The notes under the pieces are model-generated. The model was not told where the DNA came from and ran no database searches. It worked only from the letters and a program-made list of their open reading frames with translations. This document shows positions 44,654-53,217 of a stretch of 64,000 nucleotides of DNA, piece after piece; positions within the stretch are counted from its first letter, which is position 1, and every line of letters starts with the position of its first letter. A program made the translations under genes and the position numbers. This stretch comes from Flavobacterium sp. N3904 (GTDB lineage: Bacteria > Bacteroidota > Bacteroidia > Flavobacteriales > Flavobacteriaceae). The stretch is from assembly GCF_025947305.1 (NCBI RefSeq), contig NZ_CP110009.1, positions 4,009,501 through 4,073,500 on the forward strand, written 5' to 3'.

Positions 44654-45527
44654 ATTAGTAGAATTAATCGGGAATACGCCTTTGGTAGAAACAACCCGTT
44701 TAATTAAAAACAAAAACGTAAAACTCTTATTGAAACTCGAAGGAGATAATCCTGGAGGAAGTGTAAAAGACCGTGCCGCTTACAATATGATCGCCTCTGC
44801 TGTTGAAAGAGGAGATATTAAAAAAGGAGACAAATTAATTGAAGCTACAAGTGGCAATACCGGAATTGCATTGGCCATGATAGCGCAATTATTCAACATA
44901 GAAATCGAATTGGTTTTACCCGAAGACTCCACTATTGAGCGAACACAGACCATGCAGGCTTATGGCGCAACGGTTATTCAAACTCCTGCCAGTTTAGGAA
45001 TAATAGGCTCCAGAGATTATGCCGATAAAAAAGTAACCGAAGGTGGTTATATAATGCTGAATCAGTTTGCGAATGACGACAACTGGAAAGCGCATTACAA
45101 AACCACGGGACCTGAAATATGGAATGACACTGATGGGACTGTAACCCATTTTGTATCGGCAATGGGAACAACGGGAACCATTATAGGTACCTCAACATAC
45201 TTGAAAGAAAAGAATCCAAATATTCAAATCGTTGGTGCACAACCCAGCGAGGGATCTCAAATTCCGGGTATTCGAAAATGGCCACAGGAATATTTACCTA
45301 AGATTTTTGATGCCTCAAAAGTAGATGTGACTGTTGATGTCAGCGAAAAAGAAGCTCGTGAAATGACCAAAAGATTAGCGCAGGAAGAAGGTGTATTTGC
45401 AGGAATGAGCAGTGGTGGATCGGTGGCCGTTGCTGTTAAAATTGCCAATCAATTGGAATCTGGTGTGGTAGTAGCCATTATCTGTGACCGCGGAGACCGT
45501 TATTTGTCTTCGGATTTGTTTGATTGA
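44640..45527 (+). CDS. cysM: Cysteine synthase (CysM type)
   Basis: A 295-residue PLP enzyme paired with cysE. LIGNTPLVE, PLP-binding Lys43 in [20 protein letters not shown] and MGTTGTIIG are present. GAQPSEGSQIPGIRKWP is the mark of the CysM group, which can also use thiosulfate. Its start overlaps the end of cysE by 14 bp. A repeat-rich gap follows before the aldo/keto reductase gene. Confidence 0.92.
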   Translation: MRTYKLVELIGNTPLVETTRLIKNKNVKLLLKLEGDNPGGSVKDRAAYNMIASAVERGDIKKGDKLIEATSGNTGIALAMIAQLFNIEIELVLPEDSTIERTQTMQAYGATVIQTPASLGIIGSRDYADKKVTEGGYIMLNQFANDDNWKAHYKTTGPEIWNDTDGTVTHFVSAMGTTGTIIGTSTYLKEKNPNIQIVGAQPSEGSQIPGIRKWPQEYLPKIFDASKVDVTVDVSEKEAREMTKRLAQEEGVFAGMSSGGSVAVAVKIANQLESGVVVAIICDRGDRYLSSDLFD

Positions 45528-45529
45528 TA

Positions 45530-45612
45530 AAGATGCTAAGATACTAAGTTTCTAAGATTTTGAAAACTTTAAAAAACTTCGCATCTTAGAGTCTTAGAAA
45601 CTCAGAAACTTA
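45530..45612. repeat. Octamer repeats in two inverted arms
   Basis: 45530-45560 contains AAGATGC, TAAGATAC, TAAGTTTC, TAAGATTT in series; 45577-45612, read on the minus strand, contains the same type of octamers (TAAGTTTC, TGAGTTTC, TAAGACTC, TAAGATGC). The arms could pair in several registers. It resembles intergenic repeats of flavobacteria. Confidence 0.6.
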
Positions 45613-45624
45613 AAAAAATAATAA

Positions 45625-46611
45625 ATGAATTATCGTAAACTAGGAAAAACCAATTTCAACATTTCAGAAATTGCACTTGGTACTTGGCAAGTGGGCGGGA
45701 AATGGGGTTCTCCCTTTAATGACAAAACCGCAGATGAATTGATTAACACCGCCATTGATAACGGTGTCAATTTTATTGATACTGCCGATGTTTACGAAAA
45801 TGGACTAAGCGAAACTGCAGTAGGCCGAGTGGTTCGCTCCCGTTCCGAACGTATTTATGTAGCGACAAAATGTGGTAGACACATCAATCCACATATAAAT
45901 GAAGGATATCAGCCCAAAGTTCTTCAAAAATTTGTAGAAGACAGTTTGAAAAGAATGGGATTGGAAACACTTGATCTTATTCAGCTACATTGTCCTCCCA
46001 ACCAAGTATTTTATCGTCCCGAAATTTTTGAATTGTTTGACCGTTTAAAAGATCAAGGCAAGATTTTGAATTTGGGTGTTAGTGTAGAAAAAGTGGAGGA
46101 AGGTTTAAAAGCTATTGAATATTCAAATGTGACTACCGTTCAAATCATATTCAATCTTTTTCGTCAACGCCCATCCGAATTATTTTTTAAAGAAGCTCAA
46201 AAAAATGATATAGGAATTATTGCCAGAGTACCATTGGCCAGCGGATTATTGACCGGTAAATTCGATGCTAAAACTACTTTTGGAGAACAGGATCATAGAA
46301 ATTTTAATCGTGAAGGTGCTGCTTTTGACAAAGGAGAAACGTTCTCCGGAATTAATTATGAGTTGGGATTAAAAGCAGTTGAAGAATTAAAATCACTATT
46401 TCCTGAAGCAACAAATTTGGCTCCTATTGCGCTGCAATGGATTCTGAGTTTTAACGAAATTAGCTGTATTATTCCAGGCGCATCAAAGCAAAGTCATGTT
46501 TTATCCAATCTTTCCTTGTATGATTTACCAAAACTAACTCCAGAAAAAATCACTGCAATGAACGCCATTTATGAGCAATATATAAAACCGCAAGTGCATC
46601 AGCTTTGGTAA
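45625..46611 (+). CDS. Aldo/keto reductase
   Basis: A 328-residue NADPH-dependent oxidoreductase with the TIM-barrel pattern of the family. Catalytic residues can be placed: Asp in FIDTADVYENG (with the Tyr), Lys in VATKCG and His in IQLHCP. The end (LQWILSFNEISCIIPGASKQSHVLSNL) is the usual cofactor-binding loop. The natural substrate cannot be inferred. It is followed by two small membrane protein genes, 16 bp and 43 bp apart. Confidence 0.9.
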   Translation: MNYRKLGKTNFNISEIALGTWQVGGKWGSPFNDKTADELINTAIDNGVNFIDTADVYENGLSETAVGRVVRSRSERIYVATKCGRHINPHINEGYQPKVLQKFVEDSLKRMGLETLDLIQLHCPPNQVFYRPEIFELFDRLKDQGKILNLGVSVEKVEEGLKAIEYSNVTTVQIIFNLFRQRPSELFFKEAQKNDIGIIARVPLASGLLTGKFDAKTTFGEQDHRNFNREGAAFDKGETFSGINYELGLKAVEELKSLFPEATNLAPIALQWILSFNEISCIIPGASKQSHVLSNLSLYDLPKLTPEKITAMNAIYEQYIKPQVHQLW

Positions 46612-46627
46612 TTCATTAATTTAGAAG

Positions 46628-47182
46628 ATGAGAGAATTTATCAAAAGAAATATAAATGGTAAGACCGTATTGTCTTTATTTATACTTTGCAACATAGTCT
46701 ATGCCCTTATGCTTAGTGTTACCATACCAGAAGTGATGCACTATTCTGATGGAATGAAAATTTTGGATATGATGCCAACTGGTTATGATGTTCAATATGT
46801 CAAAACTCTATTTAACACTTTGGGAACAGCCGGAAGAGATTTGTATTTATACCATCAGCTTCCATTAGATTTGATATATCCTTTCCTTTTTGGAGTTAGT
46901 TCGTGTTTGGTCCTAGCTTATTTTATAAACCAATTAGGAAAACTAGATGGAAAATTATTCTATTTGTGTTTGCTGCCTTTATTTTCAGGCTTATTCGATT
47001 ATGGAGAAAATATTGGAATCATAACTATGCTAAAAGATTATCCCGATATTAGTGAATTTCAAGTTCAAATTACAAGTACTTTTACGGTTATAAAGAGTGT
47101 ATTGACAACTATTTATTTCATTATTCTTATCATTACTTTATTGGCATTAGCCAATAAAAAATTATTTATTAGAAAGGTTTAA
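46628..47182 (+). CDS. Membrane protein of unknown function
   Basis: A 184-residue protein with four membrane helices (about 12-34, 78-103, 112-131 and 145-172). The start site at 46628 follows the aldo/keto reductase stop by 16 bp, so it is likely in the same unit. No motif known to me; the LYHQLPLDLIYPFLFGVSS and GLFDYGENIGI segments are likely family signatures. Confidence 0.6.
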   Translation: MREFIKRNINGKTVLSLFILCNIVYALMLSVTIPEVMHYSDGMKILDMMPTGYDVQYVKTLFNTLGTAGRDLYLYHQLPLDLIYPFLFGVSSCLVLAYFINQLGKLDGKLFYLCLLPLFSGLFDYGENIGIITMLKDYPDISEFQVQITSTFTVIKSVLTTIYFIILIITLLALANKKLFIRKV

Positions 47183-47225
47183 AAACTAAAGCCTTAATTC
47201 TAATTCTCTAAAAAAACACAAATAA

Positions 47226-47657
47226 ATGTTCAATAAAGCAAATTTCAAAGAGTGGTTCGATCGCTACAAATATTCGGAACTGGCAGCTACTAGCGCCGCT
47301 TTGATTGCATCACAATTTAGTAGAATTTTTAGTGGATTGGTTACAGCGTATCTAATAACATTTGCCGAATATTTTGCATTTTATGGTGTTATGATATACC
47401 GATCTTACAAAAGACATCAACTTCAGCATGGAAAAACGACTCTAAAGGGTATCTTATACTTAATTCGTAATTTATTTCTAGAATTTGGCTATCCTGCGGC
47501 TTTGGATTTCTTTTTTATTCGTCCATTTTGCATGTATTGGATGCCAATCCTGACAGGAAATTATTTTGTTGGAATTATTTTAGGAAAAATAACAGCAGAT
47601 AGCTTTTTTTACTTTTTATCCATTGTCAACTACGAATTGATTAAGAAGAAAGAATAG
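47226..47657 (+). CDS. Membrane protein of unknown function
   Basis: A 143-residue protein with two to three hydrophobic helices (about 20-35, 40-57 and 100-125). The sequence LAATSAALIASQFSR at the start and LFLEFGYPAALDFFFIRPF in the middle are conserved-looking but I cannot assign them. It is the last gene of the aldo/keto reductase unit and ends at a strong bidirectional hairpin. Confidence 0.6.
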   Translation: MFNKANFKEWFDRYKYSELAATSAALIASQFSRIFSGLVTAYLITFAEYFAFYGVMIYRSYKRHQLQHGKTTLKGILYLIRNLFLEFGYPAALDFFFIRPFCMYWMPILTGNYFVGIILGKITADSFFYFLSIVNYELIKKKE

Positions 47658-47663
47658 TAGGTT

Positions 47664-47712
47664 AAAAGAGAAAAGGTTCGACTTGTTAGCAAACCGAACC
47701 TTTTCTCTTTTA
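47664..47712. terminator. Strong bidirectional terminator
   Basis: Perfect 17-bp stem AAAAGAGAAAAGGTTCG (47664-47680) with CGAACCTTTTCTCTTTT (47695-47711), loop of 14, between the convergent genes at 47226-47657 and 47725-48135. Confidence 0.9.
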
Positions 47713-47724
47713 TTTTCATTATGA

Positions 47725-48135
47725 TTACAGTAGTGTTGCTGTTGTTGTAATTTCGGCTGTGAATAATTTTGAAATTGGACAATTTTTCTCTGCTTTTGTA
47801 ACTAATTCCTGGAACGTTTCATTTGAAATACCACTTATTTTAGCATTCACTGTTAAGTGAGAACCAATAATTGTTCCTTCTACCAAATTGATATCGCATT
47901 TCGTTTCTATACTTTCAATTACTGCACTCGTTTCACCGATAAAAGCAGTAAGCTGCATGGTAAAACATCCCGCGTGTGCAGCAGCAACCAATTCTTCGGG
48001 ATTGGTACCTACTCCTTCTTCAAATCGGGATTTGAATGAATATTGAGTATTGTCTAAAGTTTTACTTTGTGTCGTTAATTTACCGGCTCCTTCTTTTAGT
48101 GAACCATTCCAAACTGCGGTTGCATTTCTTTTCAT
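47725..48135 (-). CDS. OsmC family peroxidase-like protein
   Basis: A 136-residue protein of the OsmC/Ohr group. The first conserved Cys is in HAGCFTMQL and the second in KNCPISKL, with Arg/Glu of the active site in [15 protein letters not shown]. OsmC reduces organic hydroperoxides with its paired cysteines. It fits with the SodC, Dps and OxyR genes elsewhere in the window, but there is no sign of direct co-regulation. Confidence 0.88.
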   Translation of the reverse strand: MKRNATAVWNGSLKEGAGKLTTQSKTLDNTQYSFKSRFEEGVGTNPEELVAAAHAGCFTMQLTAFIGETSAVIESIETKCDINLVEGTIIGSHLTVNAKISGISNETFQELVTKAEKNCPISKLFTAEITTTATLL

Positions 48136-48332
48136 AACTATCTTTTTTTAGTTTACTCAAATTTAGCCAATTAGTAAAAAACTTACTTTAGGAACTGATT
48201 TATTTAACTAAAATTTAATAATGATTGCCTCCAAACAAAATTGTCTCCATATTTTTTTGTATCTTGTATGTCAGTTATTTAAACAACTACTAAGCGATTA
48301 ATTTAACCTCAACAGTTAAAAACAAAAATCAA

Positions 48333-49397
48333 ATGGTAAAAATTCCAATATATCCATCCAAAAAGGCGACTCCCCTTGAAATTTTTCAGTACTTATTTAT
48401 TGTAATAGTGATTTTGTATTTTGGAAGATCGTTATTCATCCCATTGAGTTTTGCAATGCTTATTAGTTTTATACTCTATCCTGTCTGTAAATGGATGGAA
48501 CAAAAAGGTGTAAATTTTAATATAGCGATTGGGCTTTCATTAATTGCAGTAGCGCTCCTATTTGCAACCATACTTTTTCTCCTTGTTTCACAAATTTTAG
48601 AATTTTCTAATGAATGGCAAACTTTGGAAACAAAACTAGAAGAAACGATAAACCAACTAAGTTTATTTTTAAATAATCAATTTGGAGTAAACGAAGAAAA
48701 ACAGTTGAACTATATAAAAAATGCACTAAACAACTCAAGTTCTCAAATATTTACTTTCCTCAAAGACACACTGTATTCGTTCACTGAATCACTATTTTAT
48801 CTCTTAATCGTTCCCATTTTTTCGGCACTGATATTATTTTATCGCCAATTATTGGTTCAGGCATTGTACCATATTTTCCCTTTGGACAAAAAAGAAATCA
48901 TCCACGAGATTATTGTTGAAACGATTCATGAATATTACAAGTTCATAAAAGGAATGCTTGTTGTTTATATGATAGTTGGCCTTTTGAATAGCATCGGACT
49001 TGCTATTATTGGTATTCCTTATCCCTTTCTTTTTGGGTTTACCGCTTCCATTCTTACTTTTATTCCTTATGTTGGCATTATGGTTTCGTCACTATTGCCA
49101 ATTACAGTTGCTTGGATTACGTTTAATTCCATCTGGTATCCATTGGGAGTGATTGCAGTCTTCTCATTGGTACAAGTGCTGGAAGCTTACATCATATTTC
49201 CTTATGCGGTAGGAAGCCGCTTGAAGATAAACACACTTGCTATGTTGGTTATGGTCATTGCTGGTGGAATACTTTGGGGAGCTGCTGGAATGATACTATT
49301 TATTCCGTTTATAAGCATTCTAAAATTAATAGCCGATCGAACAGAAAGCCTTAAATCGCTATCGTTGTTACTGAGTGATGGGGCAAAATTTCAATAG
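48333..49397 (+). CDS. AI-2E family permease
   Basis: A 354-residue membrane protein with eight hydrophobic helices in two groups: residues about 15-90 (three) and 150-335 (five), with a coiled-coil-like region around 100-140. The helix pattern PLSFAMLISFILYPVCKWMEQKG and the end GGILWGAAGMILFIPFISILK are typical of the AI-2E exporter family (YdiK/TqsA-like). Many members do not carry AI-2; the substrate is unknown. It stands alone. Confidence 0.85.
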   Translation: MVKIPIYPSKKATPLEIFQYLFIVIVILYFGRSLFIPLSFAMLISFILYPVCKWMEQKGVNFNIAIGLSLIAVALLFATILFLLVSQILEFSNEWQTLETKLEETINQLSLFLNNQFGVNEEKQLNYIKNALNNSSSQIFTFLKDTLYSFTESLFYLLIVPIFSALILFYRQLLVQALYHIFPLDKKEIIHEIIVETIHEYYKFIKGMLVVYMIVGLLNSIGLAIIGIPYPFLFGFTASILTFIPYVGIMVSSLLPITVAWITFNSIWYPLGVIAVFSLVQVLEAYIIFPYAVGSRLKINTLAMLVMVIAGGILWGAAGMILFIPFISILKLIADRTESLKSLSLLLSDGAKFQ

Positions 49398-49476
49398 CAC
49401 TACTTAAATTATTATTATTTTTAAAATAGACGCAACCTTTCATTAAAATAGCCATCTATTTACAAAACAAACAATT

Positions 49477-50046
49477 ATGAAAAACACAATACTTCTTATT
49501 GCTTTTTTTATCATCGCTTTAACTAGCTGTAGTTCTAATGAAGATGAAATTCCTCAAACTGGTGAACCTTTTGCTCGAGCAAATCAATTACAACTTTATT
49601 ACAGTAGTGACACTAAAACTGACTTATTGGACTTAAACAATAATACAATTTTACCGATCACTTATGAAGAATGATACATTCCTCCTATTTTGCCTCTTAT
49701 AACTAATTCATTGAGATATATCTATGCAGGAGGTGTAATTGAATACAACTCGGAAATAAAAAAGTACTATTGGAATACTGTTATAACAGGAAAACAAGGC
49801 TATCAAAACAATAAAATTTTTGTTAGAATTTCAGAAAAAGATACGGATACATTGGAAGTGAAATTTAAATTCAAAAGAGAAGCTATGAACGGTGGTAATG
49901 GAATTTATGCCTATATAGAAAAGTTGTATTATAATGGAACTTTAATTCTGGAAGAAAACTCAAAACCTGGTGCTTCAATAGAATACAATAAGAGAGTTTA
50001 TATTCAAAAGAAAGAGAAAAAAACATTGATATCACTAACAAATTAG
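49477..50046 (+). pseudogene. Lipoprotein gene with in-frame TGA
   Basis: Codons 1-65 (49477-49671) encode a lipoprotein start with lipobox LTSC (Cys18). TGA at 49672-49674 ends that frame, but the same frame continues without another stop to 50046, through a coherent globular domain (ITNSLRYIYAGGVIEYNS, FVRISEKDTDTLEVKFKFK). Reading through would give about 189 residues. The likely ancestor had TGG (Trp) at codon 66. It could be a real mutation, a sequencing error, or TGA suppression. No SECIS-like hairpin is visible. Confidence 0.72.
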
Positions 50047-50083
50047 TTTCATATAAATGACCTTTTACTAACTACAATCACCT

Positions 50084-50485
50084 ATGAAAAATATAAAGTT
50101 TTTATTTATCGCTTTTAGCATACTATTCTTCAGTTGCAATAACGATGACTCTTCTTCGCAGCAAACGGAAATGCGAAATCTGACCAAAATGTATGAAGAA
50201 ATTATTTCGATTTCTATGGTCAATAATAGCCCTTGCGTTAACCCTGCCGAATGGTCTTTTACAGCCATTGGTTCAAAAGCATGTGGAGGTTCAACTGGAT
50301 ACATTCCGTATTCTTTAAAAATTAATGTGCCTGAATTTTTAAAAAAAGTAGAGAATTACACCAATGCACAAGCAGCATTTAACAAAAAATGGGGAATCAT
50401 GTCTACTTGTGAAATAATATTACCTCCAACTGGAGTTGATTGCGTTAATGGAAAACCAACATTGATTTACTCCAATATCCCATAA
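50084..50485 (+). CDS. Small lipoprotein with conserved Cys motif
   Basis: A 133-residue lipoprotein with lipobox FFSC (Cys18). The mature protein has several cysteines (Cys51, Cys67 and later Cys109 and Cys119), with WSFTAIGSKACGGSTGYIPYS, a motif I have seen in other Bacteroidota lipoproteins. The cysteines may form disulfides. It follows the interrupted lipoprotein gene by 37 bp, so they may have been one unit. No function known. Confidence 0.68.
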   Translation: MKNIKFLFIAFSILFFSCNNDDSSSQQTEMRNLTKMYEEIISISMVNNSPCVNPAEWSFTAIGSKACGGSTGYIPYSLKINVPEFLKKVENYTNAQAAFNKKWGIMSTCEIILPPTGVDCVNGKPTLIYSNIP

Positions 50486-50550
50486 TAAGAATTAAGACAA
50501 AACTCATTTCATCTCAGAATTAAATTCTTAAATAATTTTAAATCTCAAAT

Positions 50551-50646
50551 CGTTCTGTTCTTGCCTGCCCCCGATTACTTCACTACGCTATTATTTTCAT
50601 TGGAGTTCAGTGAACTTCGTTTGCAGCGAAAAGCGGGATTAGTCCC
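50551..50646. repeat. GC-richer intergenic patch, possible dispersed repeat
   Basis: About 95 bases between two lipoprotein genes, much richer in G and C than the flanks, beginning near CGTTCTGTTCTTGCCTGCCC and ending AGCGGGATTAGTCCC. It has a short palindrome, GTTCAGTGAAC. Its outline resembles that of the element at 33906. No gene is supported. Confidence 0.35.
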
Positions 50647-50708
50647 TAATAATCAGAAAACTATACTTTAATTCACTAACTTACGTTCTTATAGAAACTT
50701 ATAATATT

Positions 50709-51173
50709 ATGAAGAACGTAATTATAGTAGGCTGTCTTTTCTTGTTGATCGGCTGCAAAACCAAAACAGTAAATGGAAAATCAATAGGAAAAAGTGTTGG
50801 GACAACAGAAATGAGTCCAGAGCAAGAAGCTCAAAAAGCCAAAGCTTATGAGTTGGGAAAAAGGATCTTGACAACCTGCAACAATGTAAAATTTAAGCCT
50901 TTTACACAAAGTGAAGCTACAGCCAAAGTAATTGCCAAATCTACACCAGAAAACATCAAGCAAATCTGTGTGAAATACAACCTAAAATATGGTCTTTTCA
51001 AAGATCTAGAATTTGTTGAAATGGTTCCAAATAAAACTGACAATACAAATATCTTCCGATTTAAAGCCCTTTTTGAATATGCTAAAGCCAATAAGGAACT
51101 TCGGGTAACGATGAATTCTGATAATCAAGCCTCGGCTATCACGACCAAAGACTGGAAGGATGAATTTGAGTAA
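50709..51173 (+). CDS. Lipoprotein of unknown function
   Basis: A 154-residue lipoprotein with lipobox LIGC (Cys16). The mature part is an alpha/beta domain with two cysteines (TTCNNVKFKPF and KQICVKYN). The segment YELGKRILTTCNNVKFKPFT does not match any family I know. It ends shortly before rlmD, which has its own promoter. Confidence 0.6.
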   Translation: MKNVIIVGCLFLLIGCKTKTVNGKSIGKSVGTTEMSPEQEAQKAKAYELGKRILTTCNNVKFKPFTQSEATAKVIAKSTPENIKQICVKYNLKYGLFKDLEFVEMVPNKTDNTNIFRFKALFEYAKANKELRVTMNSDNQASAITTKDWKDEFE

Positions 51174-51240
51174 ACTGCTACATCACTTGATTTTTATTAA
51201 AAAAAATTAGAATTAAAATCTATAAATAAATCCAAAGCCT

Positions 51241-51248
51241 TATTTTTG
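51241..51248 (+). promoter_or_regulatory. -7 element of rlmD
   Basis: TATTTTTG matches TAnnTTTG and ends only four bases before the ATG at 51253, so the transcript may be leaderless. Confidence 0.45.
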
Positions 51249-51252
51249 CGCT

Positions 51253-52665
51253 ATGGCTAAGAAAAATACAGACAAAGTTGTCTTTCATCAAATAAAAGTC
51301 CTTGATGCTGGTGCAAAAGGCGTTTCGGTGGCAAAAGCTCCCGATGGAAAAGTAGTTTTTATTCCAAATGTAGTTCCCGGAGATGTCGTTGATGTGCAAA
51401 CATTCAAGAAACGTAAGGCGTATTATGAGGGAAAAGCAATTCATTTTCATGAATTATCAGAATACCGTGTAGATCCCATTTGCGAGCACTTTGGTGTTTG
51501 TGGCGGTTGCAAATGGCAAAACATGAATTATAACCAACAATTGGTCTTCAAACAAAATGAGGTAAAAAACCATTTGCAACGCATTGGAAAAATAGAACTA
51601 CCTGAATTTGAACCCATCTTAGGTTCTGAAAAACAATTTTTTTATAGAAACAAAATGGAATTTTCGTTTTCGAATAGCCGTTGGTTGACCGAAGATGAAA
51701 TAGGAAGTGAAGAAGATTTGGGCAACCGAAATGCGCTTGGTTTTCATATTCCGAAAATGTGGGACAAAATTCTGGACATCAACAAATGTCATTTGCAGGA
51801 AGACCCATCCAATGCGATTCGAAATGAAGTTCGCGCCTTTGCCAACGAGAATGGTTTGACTTTCTTCAACCCGAGAGCTCACGAAGGTTTACTAAGAACC
51901 TTAATGTTGAGAACCGCTTCAACAGGAGAAATCATGCTTTTGATTCAGTTTTTTGAAAACGACAAAGCCAACCGAGAATTAATTTTAGATCACTTATACG
52001 AAAAATTCCCTCAAATTACTTCGTTGCAATATGTAGTTAATAATAAAGCGAACGATACTTTGTATGATACCAATATAAAATTATACAAAGGAAGAGATTA
52101 TATTCTCGAAGAAATGGAAGGTTTAAAATTTAGCATTAATGCCAAATCTTTTTACCAAACCAATTCGGATCAAGCATATGAATTGTACAAAATAACTAGA
52201 GATTTTGCCGGACTCACAGGGAATGAAGTGGTTTATGATTTATATACAGGAACGGGAACAATTGCCCAATTTGTATCTAAAAATGCTAAAAAAGTAGTTG
52301 GTGTAGAAAGTGTTCCTGAAGCCATTGTTGATGCGAAAGCCAATGCAAAACGCAATGAAATTACCAATTGTGAGTTTTTTGTTGGAGATATGAAAGTGGT
52401 TTTCAACGAAGAATTTATTGCACAACACGGCAAACCGGATGTGATTATTACCGATCCTCCAAGAGACGGAATGCACAAAGATGTAATTGAACAAATCCTG
52501 AAAATAGAGCCTTCAAAAGTAGTTTATGTGAGTTGTAATTCGGCTACACAGGCCAGAGATTTGGCGTTAATGGACGAAAAATACAAAGTATCGAGAGTGC
52601 GACCTGTGGATATGTTTCCGCAAACGCATCACGTTGAAAATGTTGTACTTTTGGAAAGACGATAA
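51253..52665 (+). CDS. rlmD: 23S rRNA (uracil-5-)-methyltransferase RlmD
   Basis: A 470-residue enzyme. An N-terminal TRAM domain (residues about 10-65) is followed by the iron-sulfur cluster cysteines: Cys77, Cys83, Cys86 and Cys179. The methyltransferase part has YDLYTGTGTIAQF, ITDPPRDGMHKD and the catalytic Cys428 in VYVSCNS. It methylates U1939 of 23S rRNA in E. coli; the site here may be the same or nearby. It is followed after 12 bp by the DUF6452 gene. Confidence 0.92.
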   Translation: MAKKNTDKVVFHQIKVLDAGAKGVSVAKAPDGKVVFIPNVVPGDVVDVQTFKKRKAYYEGKAIHFHELSEYRVDPICEHFGVCGGCKWQNMNYNQQLVFKQNEVKNHLQRIGKIELPEFEPILGSEKQFFYRNKMEFSFSNSRWLTEDEIGSEEDLGNRNALGFHIPKMWDKILDINKCHLQEDPSNAIRNEVRAFANENGLTFFNPRAHEGLLRTLMLRTASTGEIMLLIQFFENDKANRELILDHLYEKFPQITSLQYVVNNKANDTLYDTNIKLYKGRDYILEEMEGLKFSINAKSFYQTNSDQAYELYKITRDFAGLTGNEVVYDLYTGTGTIAQFVSKNAKKVVGVESVPEAIVDAKANAKRNEITNCEFFVGDMKVVFNEEFIAQHGKPDVIITDPPRDGMHKDVIEQILKIEPSKVVYVSCNSATQARDLALMDEKYKVSRVRPVDMFPQTHHVENVVLLERR

Positions 52666-52677
52666 GCCCCTCTATAC

Positions 52678-53217
52678 ATGAAAAAAATAATTGCTCTTAT
52701 ATTAATTCTTGGTTTCGCCTCATCCAGTTGCGAACCCGATGACATTTGTGACCCTACTACTCCTACTACTCCAAGAATGCTCATTCAATTTTATGACATT
52801 TCGAATCCATCTGTACAAAAAAATGTAACCAATTTAAAAGTAATTGGCGAAGGCATGACCGAAGGAGTGGTATTGAATCCAACCGGAATTGATGCAGCAA
52901 AATATGTTACCAATGGAAACAATATATTGCTTCCGCTAAAAACAGATGCCGATATTGTAAAATACAAGTTTATTCTAAATTATGGCAACAAAAATCCAGT
53001 TCTTGTAAATGAAGACAATCTAGAGTTCAATTATACTCGTGAAAATATTTATGTTTCCAGAGCCTGTGGTTATAAAACCGTTTTTAATTTGGCACCAAAC
53101 AATCCATTTGCCCTTACGGACTCAACAATTCCTGATGGTTTTTGGATTCAATATGTATTAGTAGAAAAAGATAACATAACAAATGAAAATGATACAATCA
53201 TTAAAATATTTTTTTAG
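52678..53217 (+). CDS. DUF6452 family lipoprotein
   Basis: A 179-residue lipoprotein with lipobox SSSC (Cys18). The mature part begins EPDDICDP, a typical start of the family, and has beta-strand rich repeats. It lies 12 bp after rlmD and overlaps the next gene (DUF6048) by 35 bp. The trio rlmD-DUF6452-DUF6048 is an arrangement I recall from flavobacteria. Function unknown. Confidence 0.78.
   Translation: MKKIIALILILGFASSSCEPDDICDPTTPTTPRMLIQFYDISNPSVQKNVTNLKVIGEGMTEGVVLNPTGIDAAKYVTNGNNILLPLKTDADIVKYKFILNYGNKNPVLVNEDNLEFNYTRENIYVSRACGYKTVFNLAPNNPFALTDSTIPDGFWIQYVLVEKDNITNENDTIIKIFF

Noticed and set aside
39391..45527. cysK and cysM as a recent duplication
   Set aside because: They have different group signatures and low similarity; they are the normal two types.
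49672..49674. TGA as a selenocysteine codon
   Set aside because: No SECIS-like hairpin follows, the flanking residues do not suggest a redox site, and the protein is a small lipoprotein. A Trp-to-stop change is simpler.
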